A DNA stretch of 64,000 bases. It comes from Zingiber officinale (taxonomy: Eukaryota; Streptophyta; Magnoliopsida; Zingiberales; Zingiberaceae). The notes beneath the pieces were generated by a model. That model was given only the letters and a program-made list of their open reading frames with translations. It was not told the origin of the DNA and did not search any database. Numbering within the stretch: the stretch's first letter is position 1; each line of letters starts with the position of its first letter. This document shows positions 1-12,232 of the stretch, in pieces. The stretch covers positions 120,075,794-120,139,793 of the forward strand of contig NC_055991.1 of the NCBI RefSeq assembly GCF_018446385.1. Direction: 5' to 3'. Position numbers and translations under genes: made by a program.

Positions 1-2533
1 AATAGGATAAAATGTTAAATAGTATGAGCATTGAGAGGCTATATATCAGTTAGACAAGTTGAATAATTAGAGCTTACAAGAGATATTAGAGAACAAAAAA
101 AACTCATGTCATAATTAAAAAGATATAACTAATGATGTGGTAATTAGTAAAAAAGGCTTATTATCTTTGTTCTTGTTTTAGTGAAAATTCTCAATGCAGA
201 TGGGTCTGTTCTTGGTGTTGTTCTTATTGTTTGTATTTTTGCTGCTTCTATATAAACTAAGATCCTCAATTGCATGTCATCTGACATAAGCTTGCTTACC
301 ATGTGCTAACCTTTTATAACCAGAAAGAAGGATCATAAATATTGTCCAATTTTGAAAGTAAGGGGGCGTTTGGTTTGAGGTGCAGGAATGGAAATGGGTT
401 TGATAGTAGACTGGAATGAGAATGAGTTTAGTCATTCCAATGCTGCTGTTTGGTTTATAAGCTCTGATTAGGTATGATTGCCAATACTGATATTTGGTTT
501 GCCAAAGGTTTTGGAATACAAATGCAACAAATATCATATTTACCTTAAAATAGATCATAATATTCCTATAAGGTAATTATTTCCTTATTTGCTATTCCTA
601 ATAACTAGAAGTCCCTTTAAAATTGATGGTCAACGGACTGTACAGATTATCATGGTCAACAGATATGAAGGAGATGACCTGCAAATGGAAAAAAAATGAA
701 AAGCTGAAGAAAAACAATTCCAAGGACCAAGCAAGATCAAAACTCAAATAGAAACCTTTAGAAATTACACAACAACCAATTAACACTGAGAATGCAAGAA
801 GGGATAAAAAATCCTACTTTTATAATGATTTTGGATAAGGACCTTCAGCATTATCACAAAAATTTGATCCCAAGCCGAATAAAATGGTAACTCAAGCATA
901 TGATCACATCTCAACACCACATTCCTCTCATATTTCAATGACACAAGTTACTATAACTCAGGACACAAAACTCTTATTTGCGTGAGTCCACCGAATATAG
1001 GTAACAAGAACCTCCAAGAAACAATTTCAAATTTCATTATCAACCAATATATCATTTTCTATAGTTTTGATGATGGATAAATTCCAGATCCGAATGCCAA
1101 CACTAATAATTCAGTACTAACACACAATTGAAGGAAAAAACTTCATGCCTCCTGACACAATGAGGCATTTAAAAAGGAAGTAAATAACCCGTGCTAATAA
1201 TCATCTTATCTGAAATTGCTTCGAACAAATATCCAAAGACCCTTTTTCTGTAGTGAATTCATTCGACAAATTGAGTAAAAGGCATCTGAGAGTTGATTGC
1301 CCACATGGAAATGAAGAATCATCTAGAAATTCTTTGATACAATATCTACGCACTAACTACGATCAATCAGGTAAACTCAACACAATCCATAAGGAACAAA
1401 ACTTTCCTCAAGGCGACAAGATTCACGGGTAATGAATCAATAATTCAAAAAAAAAACAGCGAAACAAACAACAAGCAATTCATCAAAGGGTTTAGGGTTA
1501 AGGATTACCTTGAGCTTCCTAGCTTGCTGTGGAGTGTGGCGGCAGGGGAGGAAGACGAGGTCAAAGAGGAGGCAGCGGCGGACGCACTCGAAGAGCCTAC
1601 AATGACTTGCGGAGAGGATGTTGTTGTCACACGAAGTCGGGTTTAGGGCAAAAAAACAAAACGCAAAAAAAAAAAAATAGAAAATCTTTTATCAGGAAAA
1701 CAAAAGCTGCCCGAATGGGAATGAATTCTAAACTCACCTATTTCATTGGGTTTTGTCCATTCCAAATTATTTAGGAATGATTCCAAAATATTTATTCCCA
1801 AACCCATTAACCAAACACCATGTATTTTTATTATTCCATTCCTTGATTCCCAAACCCCTAAACCAAACGCCACCTAAATCAATTGTTAACAATAAAAAAT
1901 GGAAAATTTTACCATGCATTTGAAAGGATTGTGGCTAATGTATTTATTGATGTTGTCATAAAGTCTACCATGATGATATCTAATAAGGATCTCCGTATGT
2001 AAAATTCTGAGTTTTGCTTGAAACCTACTGTGCCTGTCCGACGAAGTGGGCACTTTTAAGGTATCTGTTTGATATTGTTGTTGCTGTCATCATCTTGTGG
2101 GCTTCCCTTAGGATTGTTTTTAATGGATTTCCAAGTATTCCTCCTTTAGTTACTTTGGTATGATATAATTTTGATTATTTATTTATATAAATATTTTCCA
2201 AGTAAAGTTGAATTTAATCTGCATTATTTTGAAATAATGTATACAAGATCAAGCCTATCATTAAATTAATCTCATGAATCTGTTTGAAGAACTATTGAAA
2301 AATAAGCATGATAAAGGGTTCTCGGATTTCTCATATGCAGCTCTAGTGTATAATCTATTTTTCTGTTGCAAGATAGTCTATAACTATAAGCTTTGAGGAA
2401 ACAATAGCAAATAGAGGTCTGCCACTAATTCAATCTCAAGCTAACAGTTTTATGGGATTTTTTTTTTGTCAAATTTTTTCTTTATTCTGTAATTTGATTT
2501 TGATTAAAAGTTCAGATTCATGTTTTATGTAGG
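1..2533 (+). other. Intron upstream of the first visible BIG5 exon
   Basis: No exon matching the expected upstream part of the ARF-GEF protein could be found in any frame here. The first visible exon starts in the middle of the HUS region with an AG acceptor at 2532-2533, so this stretch is read as a long intron whose 5' exon lies outside the window. Most of it (362-1874) is a DNA transposon. The rest is AT-rich and carries no recognised feature. Confidence 0.6.
362..1874. mobile_element. PIF/Harbinger-like DNA transposon with TAA target duplication
   Basis: The left end reads GGGGGCGTTTGGTTT from 362. The right end, reverse complemented, reads GGTGGCGTTTGGTTT from 1874. Both ends are followed by similar sub-terminal sequence rich in GGAATGG and GGGTTTG. 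The flanking trinucleotide TAA occurs at 359-361 and again at 1875-1877, which is the duplication typical of PIF/Harbinger and Tourist elements. At 1.5 kb it is longer than a normal MITE. It contains no visible transposase, so it is non-autonomous. A GC-rich stretch on its minus strand (about 1640 to 1510) ends in a good splice donor and may be captured host sequence. Confidence 0.75.
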
Positions 2534-5500
2534 TTTCTTGGAGCAATCAAACAATACCTTTGCTTATCGTTATTGAAGAACAGTGCCCTATCAATGATGA
2601 CTATTTTTCAGCTTCTTTGCTCTATTTTTATGGGTTTAATGTCGAAATTTAGATCAGGGCTGAAGGAGGAAGTTGGAGTTTTCTTTCCAATGCTTGTCCT
2701 GCGAATCGTTGAGAATGTTCTTCAGCCTAGCTTTTTGCAGAAAATGACAGTTCTCAACCTATTGGAAAAGATCTGCCAGGACCCACAGGTTATGGTTGAC
2801 ATTTTTGTGAACTATGATTGTGATGTGAATGCGCCAAATATTTTTGAAAGGTATATCATACATATAATTCAACACTTATAAAGCTTTGCTCTTTTTATAA
2901 GCGAAGATCCTAAACCTGTTCCTTTATCTGGTAACAGAAATATGATTGGTAAAGTGAAGTTGTATGATGATGACATCTTCTTCTATGAATTCACTTTTAA
3001 TTCCATCAGATAATTGCAGGGTTGTTAATGGTCTGCTAAAGACTGCTCTAGGTGTTCCCCCCGGGTCAGTGACATCACTATCCCCAGCTCAGGATACCAC
3101 ATTACAGATTGAATCAGTGAAGTGCCTCAATTGTATCATTAAGTCAATGGGTGTGTGGATGGACCAGCAGCTGAAATTGGGTGATTTTGCTCCAGAGAGA
3201 CATATAAATAAGCATTCTTCAGATAACCTTGCCTCTTTGAATGGTGAAGAAGGAGGTGTGACTGACTATGATCTGCATTTGGATGCAAACCATGAGTTCT
3301 CTGATGCTGCTTCATTGGAACAACGCAGGGCATATAAGTTGGAGTTTCAGGTGAAGATTTTTCTTTTTCTGCAAGGACACATGATGCTCTTTCTTTAGCT
3401 TATGTTAGTTTGTTTTGTGAACTATTAGTGATTAGTGTTGGGCTTATGTTTGCAGAAAGGTGTTGCATTGTTTAATAAAAAACCTTCAAAGGGTATTGAT
3501 TTTCTAATCAAAACCAAGAAAATAGGTGCATCTCCAGAAGAAGTAGCTTCGTTCTTGAAGAATGCTTCTGGCCTAAATGCAGCTATGATCGGAGACTACT
3601 TGGGTGAAAGGGAAGAGTTCCCTCTGAAAGTCATGCATGCTTATGTTGACTCAATAAATTTTGAGAATATGAATTTTGGCGAAGCTATTAGGTTCTTCTT
3701 AAGAGGTTTTAGATTGCCTGGAGAAGCACAGAAGATTGATCGCATAATGGAAAAGTTTGCAGAACGATACTGTAAATGCAGCCCAAGTTCTTTCACCAGT
3801 GCAGATACAGCATATGTTCTTGCTTATTCTGTGATTATGTTGAACACTGATGCACACAACAGCATGGTTAAAGATAAGGTATATTACTGATGATGTTCTT
3901 TGGAAGTTAAATGCAGCTACTCTAAAATGTGTCTCATTATATTAACAGATGTCAAAAGCTGAGTTTATTCGCAACAATCGAGGAATAAATGATGGAAAGG
4001 ATTTACCAGAAGAATACCTTGGTTCTTTGTATGATCAAATTGTGAAAAGTGAAATAAAAATCAGTGCTGATGTTTCTGCTCCACAAAATAAACAGACGAG
4101 CAGCATCAACAAGCTTTTGGGGTTTGACAACATTTTCAATTTGGTCAATTGGAAACAATATGAAGAGAAGGCATTAGGTGCAAGTGATCAACTAATTAAG
4201 CACATCCAAGGGCAATTTAGAGCAAAGACTGGAAAATCAGAGTAAGAAAGCTAATTGAATCTCAGATTATTTGTATATAATATTCTGTTTTTCGTTTATG
4301 CTTATTTGATTGGTGATTAGGTCTATGTTCTATACTGTCACGGATACTGCAATCCTAAGATTTATGATGGAGGCTTGTTGGGCTCCCATGATGGCTGCTT
4401 TCAGTATGACACTTGACCAAAGTGATGACAAGTCTGCCACAGCACAGTGTTTACAAGGTTTCCGATATGCAGTTCATGTCACTTCAGTGATGCTTATGCA
4501 GACACAAAGAGATGCTTTTGTTACATCTGTTGCCAAATTCACATACCTTCATTGTGCTGCTGATATGAAGCAGAAGAATGTTGATGCTGTTAAGGTGAAT
4601 ACTTTAAGTATATATCCATCGGTAAACTATGTTATCTTGAAAATAATTGTCAAAGGTCATTTACTGGGAGCTGATAGTAACATGTTGCATTATATGTTGA
4701 TATTTCCATAAATTTCCTTTTCATCCTCTACAATTCTGTTTGATATAATGCATCTCTCAACTTGGTGACCAGAATTTATTATTTTTTTGATGCTTGGCTA
4801 CAGAGATCCAATAAAACAGATTAAAAGTAAAAAAATTGAATTCTCTTAGCCGTTGAATTAAAAATTGTAAGCAGAGAATCTTATCTCCTTTCAATGAACA
4901 TACATGAACAACTTTCAGTCATGCAGTTTTTTTGCATTTACTCACATACCAACATTTCAAAGACCACAAGCCTCATCTCACAGTGGCTCGGGTGGGTATG
5001 GAACCAGTACTGGTTTTGTATCAATAATCAGAAGGTTGAGTACAATGATCGGCTGTCTGATAGCTCATCTCCTCTGACTTTGTTCCAAATGTCTTTGTGT
5101 TTGTGTGTGTGTGTGTGTGTGTGTAGTGTTCTGGTGAAAGACCAATAAATATTGGTCACACTGGCAATAAGCCATAGCCTCATAGATACTCTGGCTTGAT
5201 TATTATAAATGAACATATGTATGCAAATGACCTTGTTGGTTTTGCTAAAGTCTGCTTGTTAAATCACTCATTGAGCTTGCTTTTAATTGGTGGATGTCTA
5301 CTAATGGATTTTGAACATTAAACTGAAAAGGTATGACATGAATAAAATAGAATAAATCACAATGATTAAGCTGCAAGATGGACTAAACAGCCTAGAAAAG
5401 GCATATTTTTCTTCTGCCTTGTTAAACCTCAATTAAGGAGAAAATTAATTCTTATTTGCATTGTCAACAATGAATCTAATTAAATCCAGATATATGTGCT

Positions 5501-8500
5501 TTTGGCTTTGATAGCTGCATTATCTCTTACTTCTGTCACATGGTATATGGTGGAAACCAGATCAAGTAAAAATCATTCTGAAGACCAAGTGCAATCTTTC
5601 GAATCTTGGGTTGCACGGCTGGCACTCCTATTCATTTTAGTATTTTCATTTCATAGTAAAGCTAATTATATTCATACTCCAATGCTTAGTTCAACAGTTG
5701 ATAGTCCATCGACAAAAAATATCTGCCATCGACTAGCAAAGTAACATATATAGCTGCATGAATACTGGTATTGTTCTTAGGAAAAATTCGTGGTAGATTC
5801 ATTCTTTTTCCTTCAGGATTTTTTTCTTTGCACTTAATTGACAATCTTCCTTTTTACCACATTTACTGCATGACACAAATATATAAATCAAATCTAGATT
5901 TGAACGTCTGGATGCTTGTATTGTTTGAATCTCTTAAACCATTCTGCGTACTTTGGTAAAAACAGTATGTCTCAATTGTAAAAAAAATGAGTGTTTTAGT
6001 ATGTTTCTTTGTCAACAGGCTATAATATCAATTGCCATTGAAGATGGTAACTATCTGCAAGAATCCTGGGATCATATATTTACATGTCTTTCACGGTTCG
6101 AGCATTTACAGCTGCTAGGAGAGGGTGCACCACCTGATGCTTCATTTTTTGTAGCACCACTTAATGAAGCAGAAGACAGAGCACAGAAAACAACATTCGT
6201 GAAGAAGAAAGGAAATGCTCTTCAAAATCCAGCAGTCATGGCAGTGGTTCGAGGGGGTTCTTATGATAGTGCATCTATGGGAAATACGGCTTCAGCTTTA
6301 GTTACTCCAGATCAGATTAATAACTTTATTTCCAATTTAAATCTGTTGGACCAGATTGGTACTTTTGAGTTAAACCATATATTTGCTCATAGCCAAAGAT
6401 TGAATAGTGATGCAATTGTAGCTTTTGTAAGGGCCCTGTGCAAGGTTTCTATGACAGAACTGCAATCTCCGACTGATCCACGTGTTTTCAGCCTCACAAA
6501 AATAGTTGAAATAGCGTAAGATTCTTTTAATGGTTGTTTAGAAAATATCTGTGAATACAATATTTTTTCTTAACAAGATTGCAAACTGTATAATCTGGCG
6601 TCACCTTTGCCTATGCAGACATTACAATATGAATCGAATCCGATTGGTTTGGTCCTGCATCTGGAATGTTCTTTCTGAATTTTTTGTTTCAGTTGGATTA
6701 TCAGAAAATCTCTCGGTTGCAATCTTTGTAATGGATGCATTAAGGCAATTGGCTATGAAATTCTTGGAGCGTGAAGAGCTTGCTAATTATAATTTCCAGA
6801 ATGAATTCTTGAAACCTTTTGTGGTTGTCATGCAGAAAAGTGATTCGGCTGAAATTCGTGAGCTCATTGTTCGATGTGTTTCTCAGATGGTTTTGAGTCG
6901 TGTTAATCATGTGAAGTCAGGGTGGAAAAGTGTTTTCTTGGTATGCTAGATTTTTACTGTTTTTTCACCTTCCAATTTTCTTTTCCAATTTGGCTTCATG
7001 GTGAGATATTGGGCTAAAACTTTTTAAATTTACTTATGTACATCTGACATTAAAGCCTCGCTTATGTTCAGGTTTTCACAACTGCTGCCTCAGATGTACG
7101 TAAGAGTATCGTGCTGTTAGCTTTTGAGACAATAGAGAAAATAGTTCGAGATTATTTTCCTTACATTACTGAGACAGAGACCACAACATTCACTGACTGT
7201 GTTAAGTGCTTGATTGCATTTACAAATAGCAGATTCAATAATGATGCAAGCCTCAATGCTATTGCATTCCTCCGATTCTGTGCTGTTAAACTGGCAGAAG
7301 GTGGTCTTGTCTGCTACGACAACAATTCTGAGGGTCATTTAGGAAATGGGGATGGTTCGGATGGCAATTTGACTGAAAAAGATGATCATGCTTTCTTTTG
7401 GTTTCCTTTACTAGAAGGTACTCATTTTCCCTTTCCTTTTGCTTTCTGTGCTTTTCTCAGTACACCATTGAAACTGTAGTTTGTACTAAGTATTCAACAA
7501 CTTTTCAGGTTTATCCAAGCTGACGTCTGATACTCGGCCAGCTATCAGAAAAGGTGCTCTAGAAGTACTCTTCAATATTCTGAAGGACCATGGCCACCTC
7601 TTTACTGACACGTTCTGGATTAATATCCTGAAATCTGTGATTTACCCCATTTTTAGCAATACACAGAATATAACTGTTGGTCAAGTTCTACTGGTTCATG
7701 ATCCTCAGTTTCCAAATGATGATTCTACCAAATCTGAAACAGATACTTTGGCAGCAAAATGCTTAGTCGACCTGTTTGTCAGATTTTTCAATGTTGTGCG
7801 CTCACAACTTGGGAGTGTTGTATGTATTGTTACAAGTTTTGTTAGCAGTCCCTACAAGCATTATGCTAATACAGGAATGGCTGCCCTACTCCATTTGACT
7901 GCCCATCTGGGAAGCAAGCTATCAAAAGAAGAATGGAAAGATATTTTGGTACCCTTAAAAAAGTCAGTTGCTTCAATGCTGCCTGTTTTTTCTAGCATCA
8001 TAAGAATCATGCAAGACATTGAAATTCCGGATAGTGTGGATCAATATTCTGATCACGAATACATTAACGAGGATGAGGAAGAGGCTAATATGGAAACAGC
8101 CTCGTATGCAATTGTCAGAATGAAGAACCACATAAGTGTTCAGCTCCAGATTGTACAGGTACCATTTCTTTTCTATTGCTATGTTCTCGCCAGTTTTTTT
8201 TTTTTATCATAATCACTTTCTTCAATACGTATATCTAGTGCCAGGATGTTGTTAAATCTTGCAAATAATAACAGTTGCTCTCAATTGCTAGGTTCTCAAG
8301 TTGCCTTGCTGGTATCATGAATCTCATGGAATTAGCTTCTGCACATGCATATCATATTTAACTTTTAGATCAGTGATGTGATTTTAAAAAAAAAAATCAA
8401 ATGAGTCTGACAAGTTGTTCCCCTGATGACAAATTTTAATTATTTCTGCTGATAGGTTGTAAAGAAGCTTTATGAAGTTCATCGAAAGTGCTTTTCAGCT

Positions 8501-9067
8501 GCTCATGTTAGCATCCTACTGGACGTACTTACATCCATTGCTTCGCATTCAAGCGAAGTAAGCAGTGAAACCATCGTCCAACAGAAGCTGCAAAAAGCAT
8601 GCTCCCTGTTGGAGATTCCCGGTCCACCAGTCATTCATTTCGAGAACGAGTCTTATGAGAACCTGCTCAAATTCTTGCAAACTATACTTGCTGAAGATCC
8701 TGCTCTGTCAAACGAACTGAAAATAGAATCACTCGTGGTGTTCGTTTGCCAAAAAATATTCAAGATCTACTTGAACTGTGCGGGACAACAACAGAACGAT
8801 GAGACTTCAGATGCTGGTCCAACAGCTCACTCTACACTCCCTTTGGGCACTGCTAAGAAAGAGGAACTGGCTGCACGGACATCGCTACTTGTCTCGGCCT
8901 TGCAAGTCTTACGTAGCTTGAGGCAGGATTCATTCCGAAGGAACTTACGCATTGTTTTTCCGTCCTTAGTTAGCCTTGTAAGTTGCGAACATCACTCCAA
9001 CGAAGTGCTGGATGAGCTACATGATATTTTTCAATCCTCTATAGGACCACTGCTAATGAACATGTGA
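2534..9067 (+). CDS. BIG5: ARF guanine-nucleotide exchange factor, BIG5/MIN7 type (5' truncated by window edge)
   Basis: This is a large Sec7-type ARF-GEF that activates ARF GTPases for vesicle budding at the trans-Golgi/early endosome. In Arabidopsis the BIG5 (MIN7/BEN1) protein acts in endosomal sorting and immunity. Ten exons with GT-AG borders are read: 2534-2850, 3020-3350, 3456-3878, 3949-4241, 4321-4594, 6019-6515, 6619-6940, 7072-7417, 7509-8158 and 8456-9067. Together they give 1354 residues of about 1740 expected; the N-terminal DCB part lies before the window. The HUS box NYDCD is in the first exon. The Sec7 domain spans 3456 to about 4040, with the catalytic glutamate in RLPGEAQKI. 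The loop [13 protein letters not shown], followed by M after VKDK, carries the Y, S, D and M residues associated with brefeldin sensitivity. The long C-terminal HDS region follows. All joined exons stay in frame. The 1.4-kb intron 4595-6018 holds a TG microsatellite. Assignment to BIG5 rather than BIG1-4 rests on remembered family sequence. Confidence 0.93.
5102..5124. repeat. (TG)n microsatellite in a BIG5 intron
   Basis: An uninterrupted TG dinucleotide run of about eleven repeats lies inside the 4595-6018 intron. It is a likely polymorphic marker and has no coding role. Confidence 0.9.
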
Positions 9068-9522
9068 TGTACACATAATTATCTCATTTTTTTTAAAATA
9101 GTCTTTAATTATTTTTTGCTGCTTCAGCCTGTGTGAAGATATAGCCATTGTTTATGCCACACTGTTCATAAACAACTTATAGCGTCATAGCTTTTTTTGC
9201 CATCTTTTAAATATGAACTGTGATGTATTCTAACATCATTTTTCTTATTGCAATTGCCAAATGGAGGTGTTAATGATTGTATGTAGTGTAGCAAGTGAGT
9301 TTTTTTTGTTCTTTTATTTATTACTTTTCAACTTTGGTATCGTTTAATTTGAATTACTAAATATTTAATTAGTTCAGCCTTTTAAACTCTGCTAGTGGCA
9401 GGAATCAGTATAATTTTTTTTTAATAATCCAACTATCCCGTTAATCCGGTCCGTCTTACTTCTTATTATCGCACAATATTCATGAGACGGCATGAACCAA
9501 TATAAGTTGGTAAAAGATAAAT
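9068..9522 (+). other. BIG5 3' flank / presumed 3' UTR
   Basis: AT-rich sequence follows the TGA stop. Several T-runs are present but no clear ORF or repeat. The transcript end cannot be fixed by eye. Confidence 0.5.
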
Positions 9523-9718
9523 GTGCTCGCTTTCAGTATCTCTGTGAATTTATTTCAAGGTTAATACGGAGAAAAGTATATCACGGACGGTTACTAGTCT
9601 TGAAATAATGACTAACGCATGTGAGAGATATTTACCTTGGCTATGCCTAGATTTGAATCTCAAATCTCAAGTTAGCAGTACCTCATATGTTAGCCACTAG
9701 ATCGTCGGGATAATACGA
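9523..9718 (-). mobile_element. tRNA-derived SINE, copy 1 (diverged)
   Basis: Read on the minus strand it starts near 9715 with an A-box-like segment (CTAGTGGCTAACATATGAGG). The B-box-like AGATTCAAATCT follows near 9649-9659, then AGCCAAGGTAAATA and a tail resembling the other two copies, ending near TTATCTTTT. It aligns along its length with the copies at 10,478 and 22,058. It is the most decayed of the three, and no clear target duplication is seen. Confidence 0.7.
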
Positions 9719-9842
9719 ACCAATACAGGAGTTATGGGTCATTCATCCGAGTTTTCTTATTGGGTCGAAGCCCAAATAGAAAACCCTATTTTATCTCGGC
9801 CCATTTATATTCATAAAATAGCAGCAATGGGTAGCTGAAGCA

Positions 9843-10040
9843 CTGAGGTGACATTTGATTTAAGAGTTTCGGAATGAGAAAATAAATTAATTTCCAAACC
9901 TTATATTTGGTTGATGGAAATGTAATTAAAATTTTGGAATGAAACATAAAAACTTGGGTATTAATAAAACTCACATTCTCCCTTGGGTTTTGATGGAAAT
10001 GAGAGTGAGAATTAAGTTTAGAACAAAAATACCCTTAATA
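9843..10040. repeat. Decayed terminal part of a TTTGGTT/GGAATG-type DNA element
   Basis: The sequence beginning GACATTTGATTTAAGAG and continuing with GGAATGAG resembles the terminal and sub-terminal sequence of the Harbinger-like element at 362, with several G-to-A changes. It contains repeated GGAATGA and TTGATGGAAATG blocks. The opposite end was not located with confidence, so this is recorded as a remnant. Confidence 0.35.
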
Positions 10041-11209
10041 TATTTATTCATTTTTTTTTTCTTTCATATCATTTTCTCTTTTCATATTCTCTTTCATCAT
10101 ACTTTCTCTTTTCTCAATTACAACTTTCCGATTTATCTCCTCATAGATGGTCGTGGACCGAACGTGTGGAGCCGCTGAGGTGGCGGATTCTACTTTTTTT
10201 TGCTATCATACTTTCCCTCTTGTCATTCTATCATCACACTTTCTTTCTCATCATACTTTCTATCTCCTCAATCTCTCTCATCATACACTCTCTTCATTTT
10301 TTTCTCATCATACTTTCTCTCTTTTCATGATCTCCCATTATACTCTCTCACATCATACTTTTTCCCTTCTCATCCTCTCTCATCATGCTTTCTCTCCCAT
10401 GACACTCACCCCTTATTTTTTTCTCATCATACTTTCTCTCTCCTCATCCTCTCTCATCATGCTTTCTCTTTCATGACGTCCCCTCGGATGAGCCTAATCG
10501 CTAACACATGAGGTGTTGCCACCATGAGTCTGGGGTTCGAATCTCGACAAAGCCAAGGTAAATACCTCCCTTATGTGCTAGTTACTATTCCAAAGGTTAG
10601 TAATCGCTTGTGATTTACCTCCTTCGTGTTAGCCCTAAGACGGATTGGCGGAGGCGCTGGGGGTGAGCGTATTCGCCTTTTGCCACAATGCTTTCTCTCC
10701 CATGACACTCTCTCCCTTTTTTTTTTTCTCATCACACTTTCTCTCCTCATCTTCTCTTCTCATGCTTTCTCTCCCATCACACTCTTTTCTCTTATTTTTT
10801 CTCATCACACTTTTTCTATCATCATACTTTCTCTTTCATCATACTTTCTCTCTCCCCAATCTCTCACATTATACACTCTCTCCTTATTTTCTCACATTAC
10901 ACTTTATTTCTTCATTCTCTTCCACCACACTTTCTCTCTCATCTCATTTTCTCTCTCTTCATCCTCTCATCATGCTCTCTCATCACACTCTCTTTCCTTA
11001 TTTTTTTCTTGTCACACTTTCCCTCTCTTCATTATTTACATCACATTTTCTCTCTAATCATATTTTTCTCTCACTTTTAACTTTCTCTAGTATTTAATTT
11101 TTCTCTTATTTTTTTCTAAAGATAAAAAATAAATTTTAATTTATTTAGATAAAAATATCCATCTAACTAAATATTATTTTTAATTAAAACTGATACTCAT
11201 ACCACCTTC
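10041..11209. repeat. CT-rich degenerate array, unit 1 (CATCATACTTTCTCTC theme)
   Basis: About 1.2 kb is made of loosely repeated motifs such as CATCATACTTTCTCTC and CATCACACTTTCTC, interrupted by a SINE at 10,478-10,687. All three + frames stay open over long distances only because of this composition. A non-repetitive marker inside it (near 10,146-10,190, containing CGAACGTGTGGAG) recurs near 11,735-11,790, showing that the block is tandemly duplicated at 11,636-12,074. Confidence 0.8.
10478..10687 (+). mobile_element. tRNA-derived SINE, copy 2 (best preserved)
   Basis: This is about 210 bp. It begins GTCCCCTCGGATGAGCC, with an A-box-like segment around GAGCCTAATCGCTAAC. A clear B box, GGTTCGAATCT, sits at 10,534-10,544, followed by the family core AGCCAAGGTAAATACC and a 3' end near GCGTATTCGCCTTTT. 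It is flanked by 19-bp near-identical sequences beginning ATGCTTTCTCT (10,459-10,477 and 10,688-10,706). These look like a target-site duplication, although the surrounding array is itself repetitive. Confidence 0.8.
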
Positions 11210-11212
11210 TTA

Positions 11213-11610
11213 GAGCATCCACATCAGTTTCTCTATTACTATATCTAAAATTTAAGGTAAATGATACATTTTATTAAATTTAGATAATCATTTTCACTAC
11301 ACACTATATCAAATACCCTAAAATTTTCATCATTCTTAATTTTTTTATTATTTTTTTCTCCTTCTTCTATTTTTTATTATTATATTTATGGAATGAGTGA
11401 AATGAGAGAAATTAAAAAGATTGAGTGGAAGGAGAGATATTTAAAAAAATATTATTTTATTTTTAGGATAAAGATTTCATTCCCTAAATTTGGAGAATTA
11501 TTATTCATCGAATCTAAATTTAAGAAATGTATAGAGTAATTAATGCATTGGATTTTTAGTTATCCTTAAATTAGTAAAATTTTTGAATAAGGTAGCTGAC
11601 GTAGATGCTC
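11213..11610. mobile_element. Tourist-like MITE, 398 bp, TTA duplication
   Basis: Terminal inverted repeats GAGCATCCACATCAG at 11,213 and, reverse complemented, GAGCATCTACGTCAG at 11,610 are flanked by TTA at 11,210-11,212 and 11,611-11,613. The interior is AT-rich and non-coding with its own long internal complementarity. The TTA duplication and terminal sequence fit the Tourist/PIF-Harbinger type. The unoccupied target is preserved in the duplicate copy at 12,075-12,077. Confidence 0.85.
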
Positions 11611-11613
11611 TTA

Positions 11614-12091
11614 TTAGCGGGATCAGCCGTCGCTCTTATTCAATTTTTTCTTTCATATCATTTTCTCTCTCCATATTCTCTTTCATCGTACTTTCTCTTC
11701 TCAACTATAGTTTCCCGATTTACCTCCTCACAGATGGTAGTGGGACCGAACGTGTGAGGTCGCTGGGTGACAGATTCTACTTTTTTTTTATGCTATCACA
11801 CTTTCTCTCGTCTCATTCTGTCATCACACTTTTTCTCTCATCGTACTTTCTAACTACTCAATCTATCTATCATACACTTTCTTTATTTTTTTTCTCATCA
11901 TATTTTCTCTCTTTACATTATCTTCCATGATACTCTTTCTCATCATACTTTCTCTCTCCTCATCTCCTCTCATCGTACTTTCTCTCCTTCATCATCCTCT
12001 CTCATCCTCTAGCTCTTCAATATCCGACTAACTAAATATTATTTTTAATTAAAAATGATACTCATACCACCTTCTTATTAGCGGGATAAGC
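11614..12091. repeat. CT-rich array, unit 2 (tandem duplicate without MITE or SINE)
   Basis: From 11,636 the sequence repeats the start of unit 1. The part ending near 12,077 matches the left flank of the MITE, and the bases after it (TTAGCGGGAT followed by AGCCGTCGC) match the right flank of the MITE at 11,614. It is shorter than unit 1 because it has neither insertion and fewer CT repeats. It leads directly into the 5' region of the L6 pseudogene. Confidence 0.75.
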
Positions 12092-12232
12092 CGTCGCAGT
12101 CCATCGCTCGCTCGTCGTCCCCTTCGCGATGGCGCCGTCGCAGTTTGTCGCTCGTTCCTCATCCCCTTCGCGATGGCGCCGTCGCAGTTTGTCGCTCGTT
12201 CCTCATCCCCTTCGCGATGGCGCCGTCGCAGC
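12092..12232 (+). repeat. 44-bp tandem repeat spanning the L6 start codon
   Basis: Three units, each containing TTCGCGATGGCGCCGTCGCAG, put ATG codons at 12,129, 12,173 and 12,217, exactly 44 bp apart. As 44 is not a multiple of three, the three ATGs are in three different frames. Only the last one opens the L6 reading frame. The first two would be upstream out-of-frame starts. Confidence 0.9.

Noticed and set aside
185..285. Short hydrophobic open frame (MQMGLFLVLFLLFVF)
   Set aside because: It is low-complexity T-rich sequence inside the intron, with no splice context and no family match.
10147..11097. Several overlapping open frames of 100-150 codons
   Set aside because: They translate to repetitive Ser/His/Leu/Phe strings produced by the CT-rich array and are open in all three frames.
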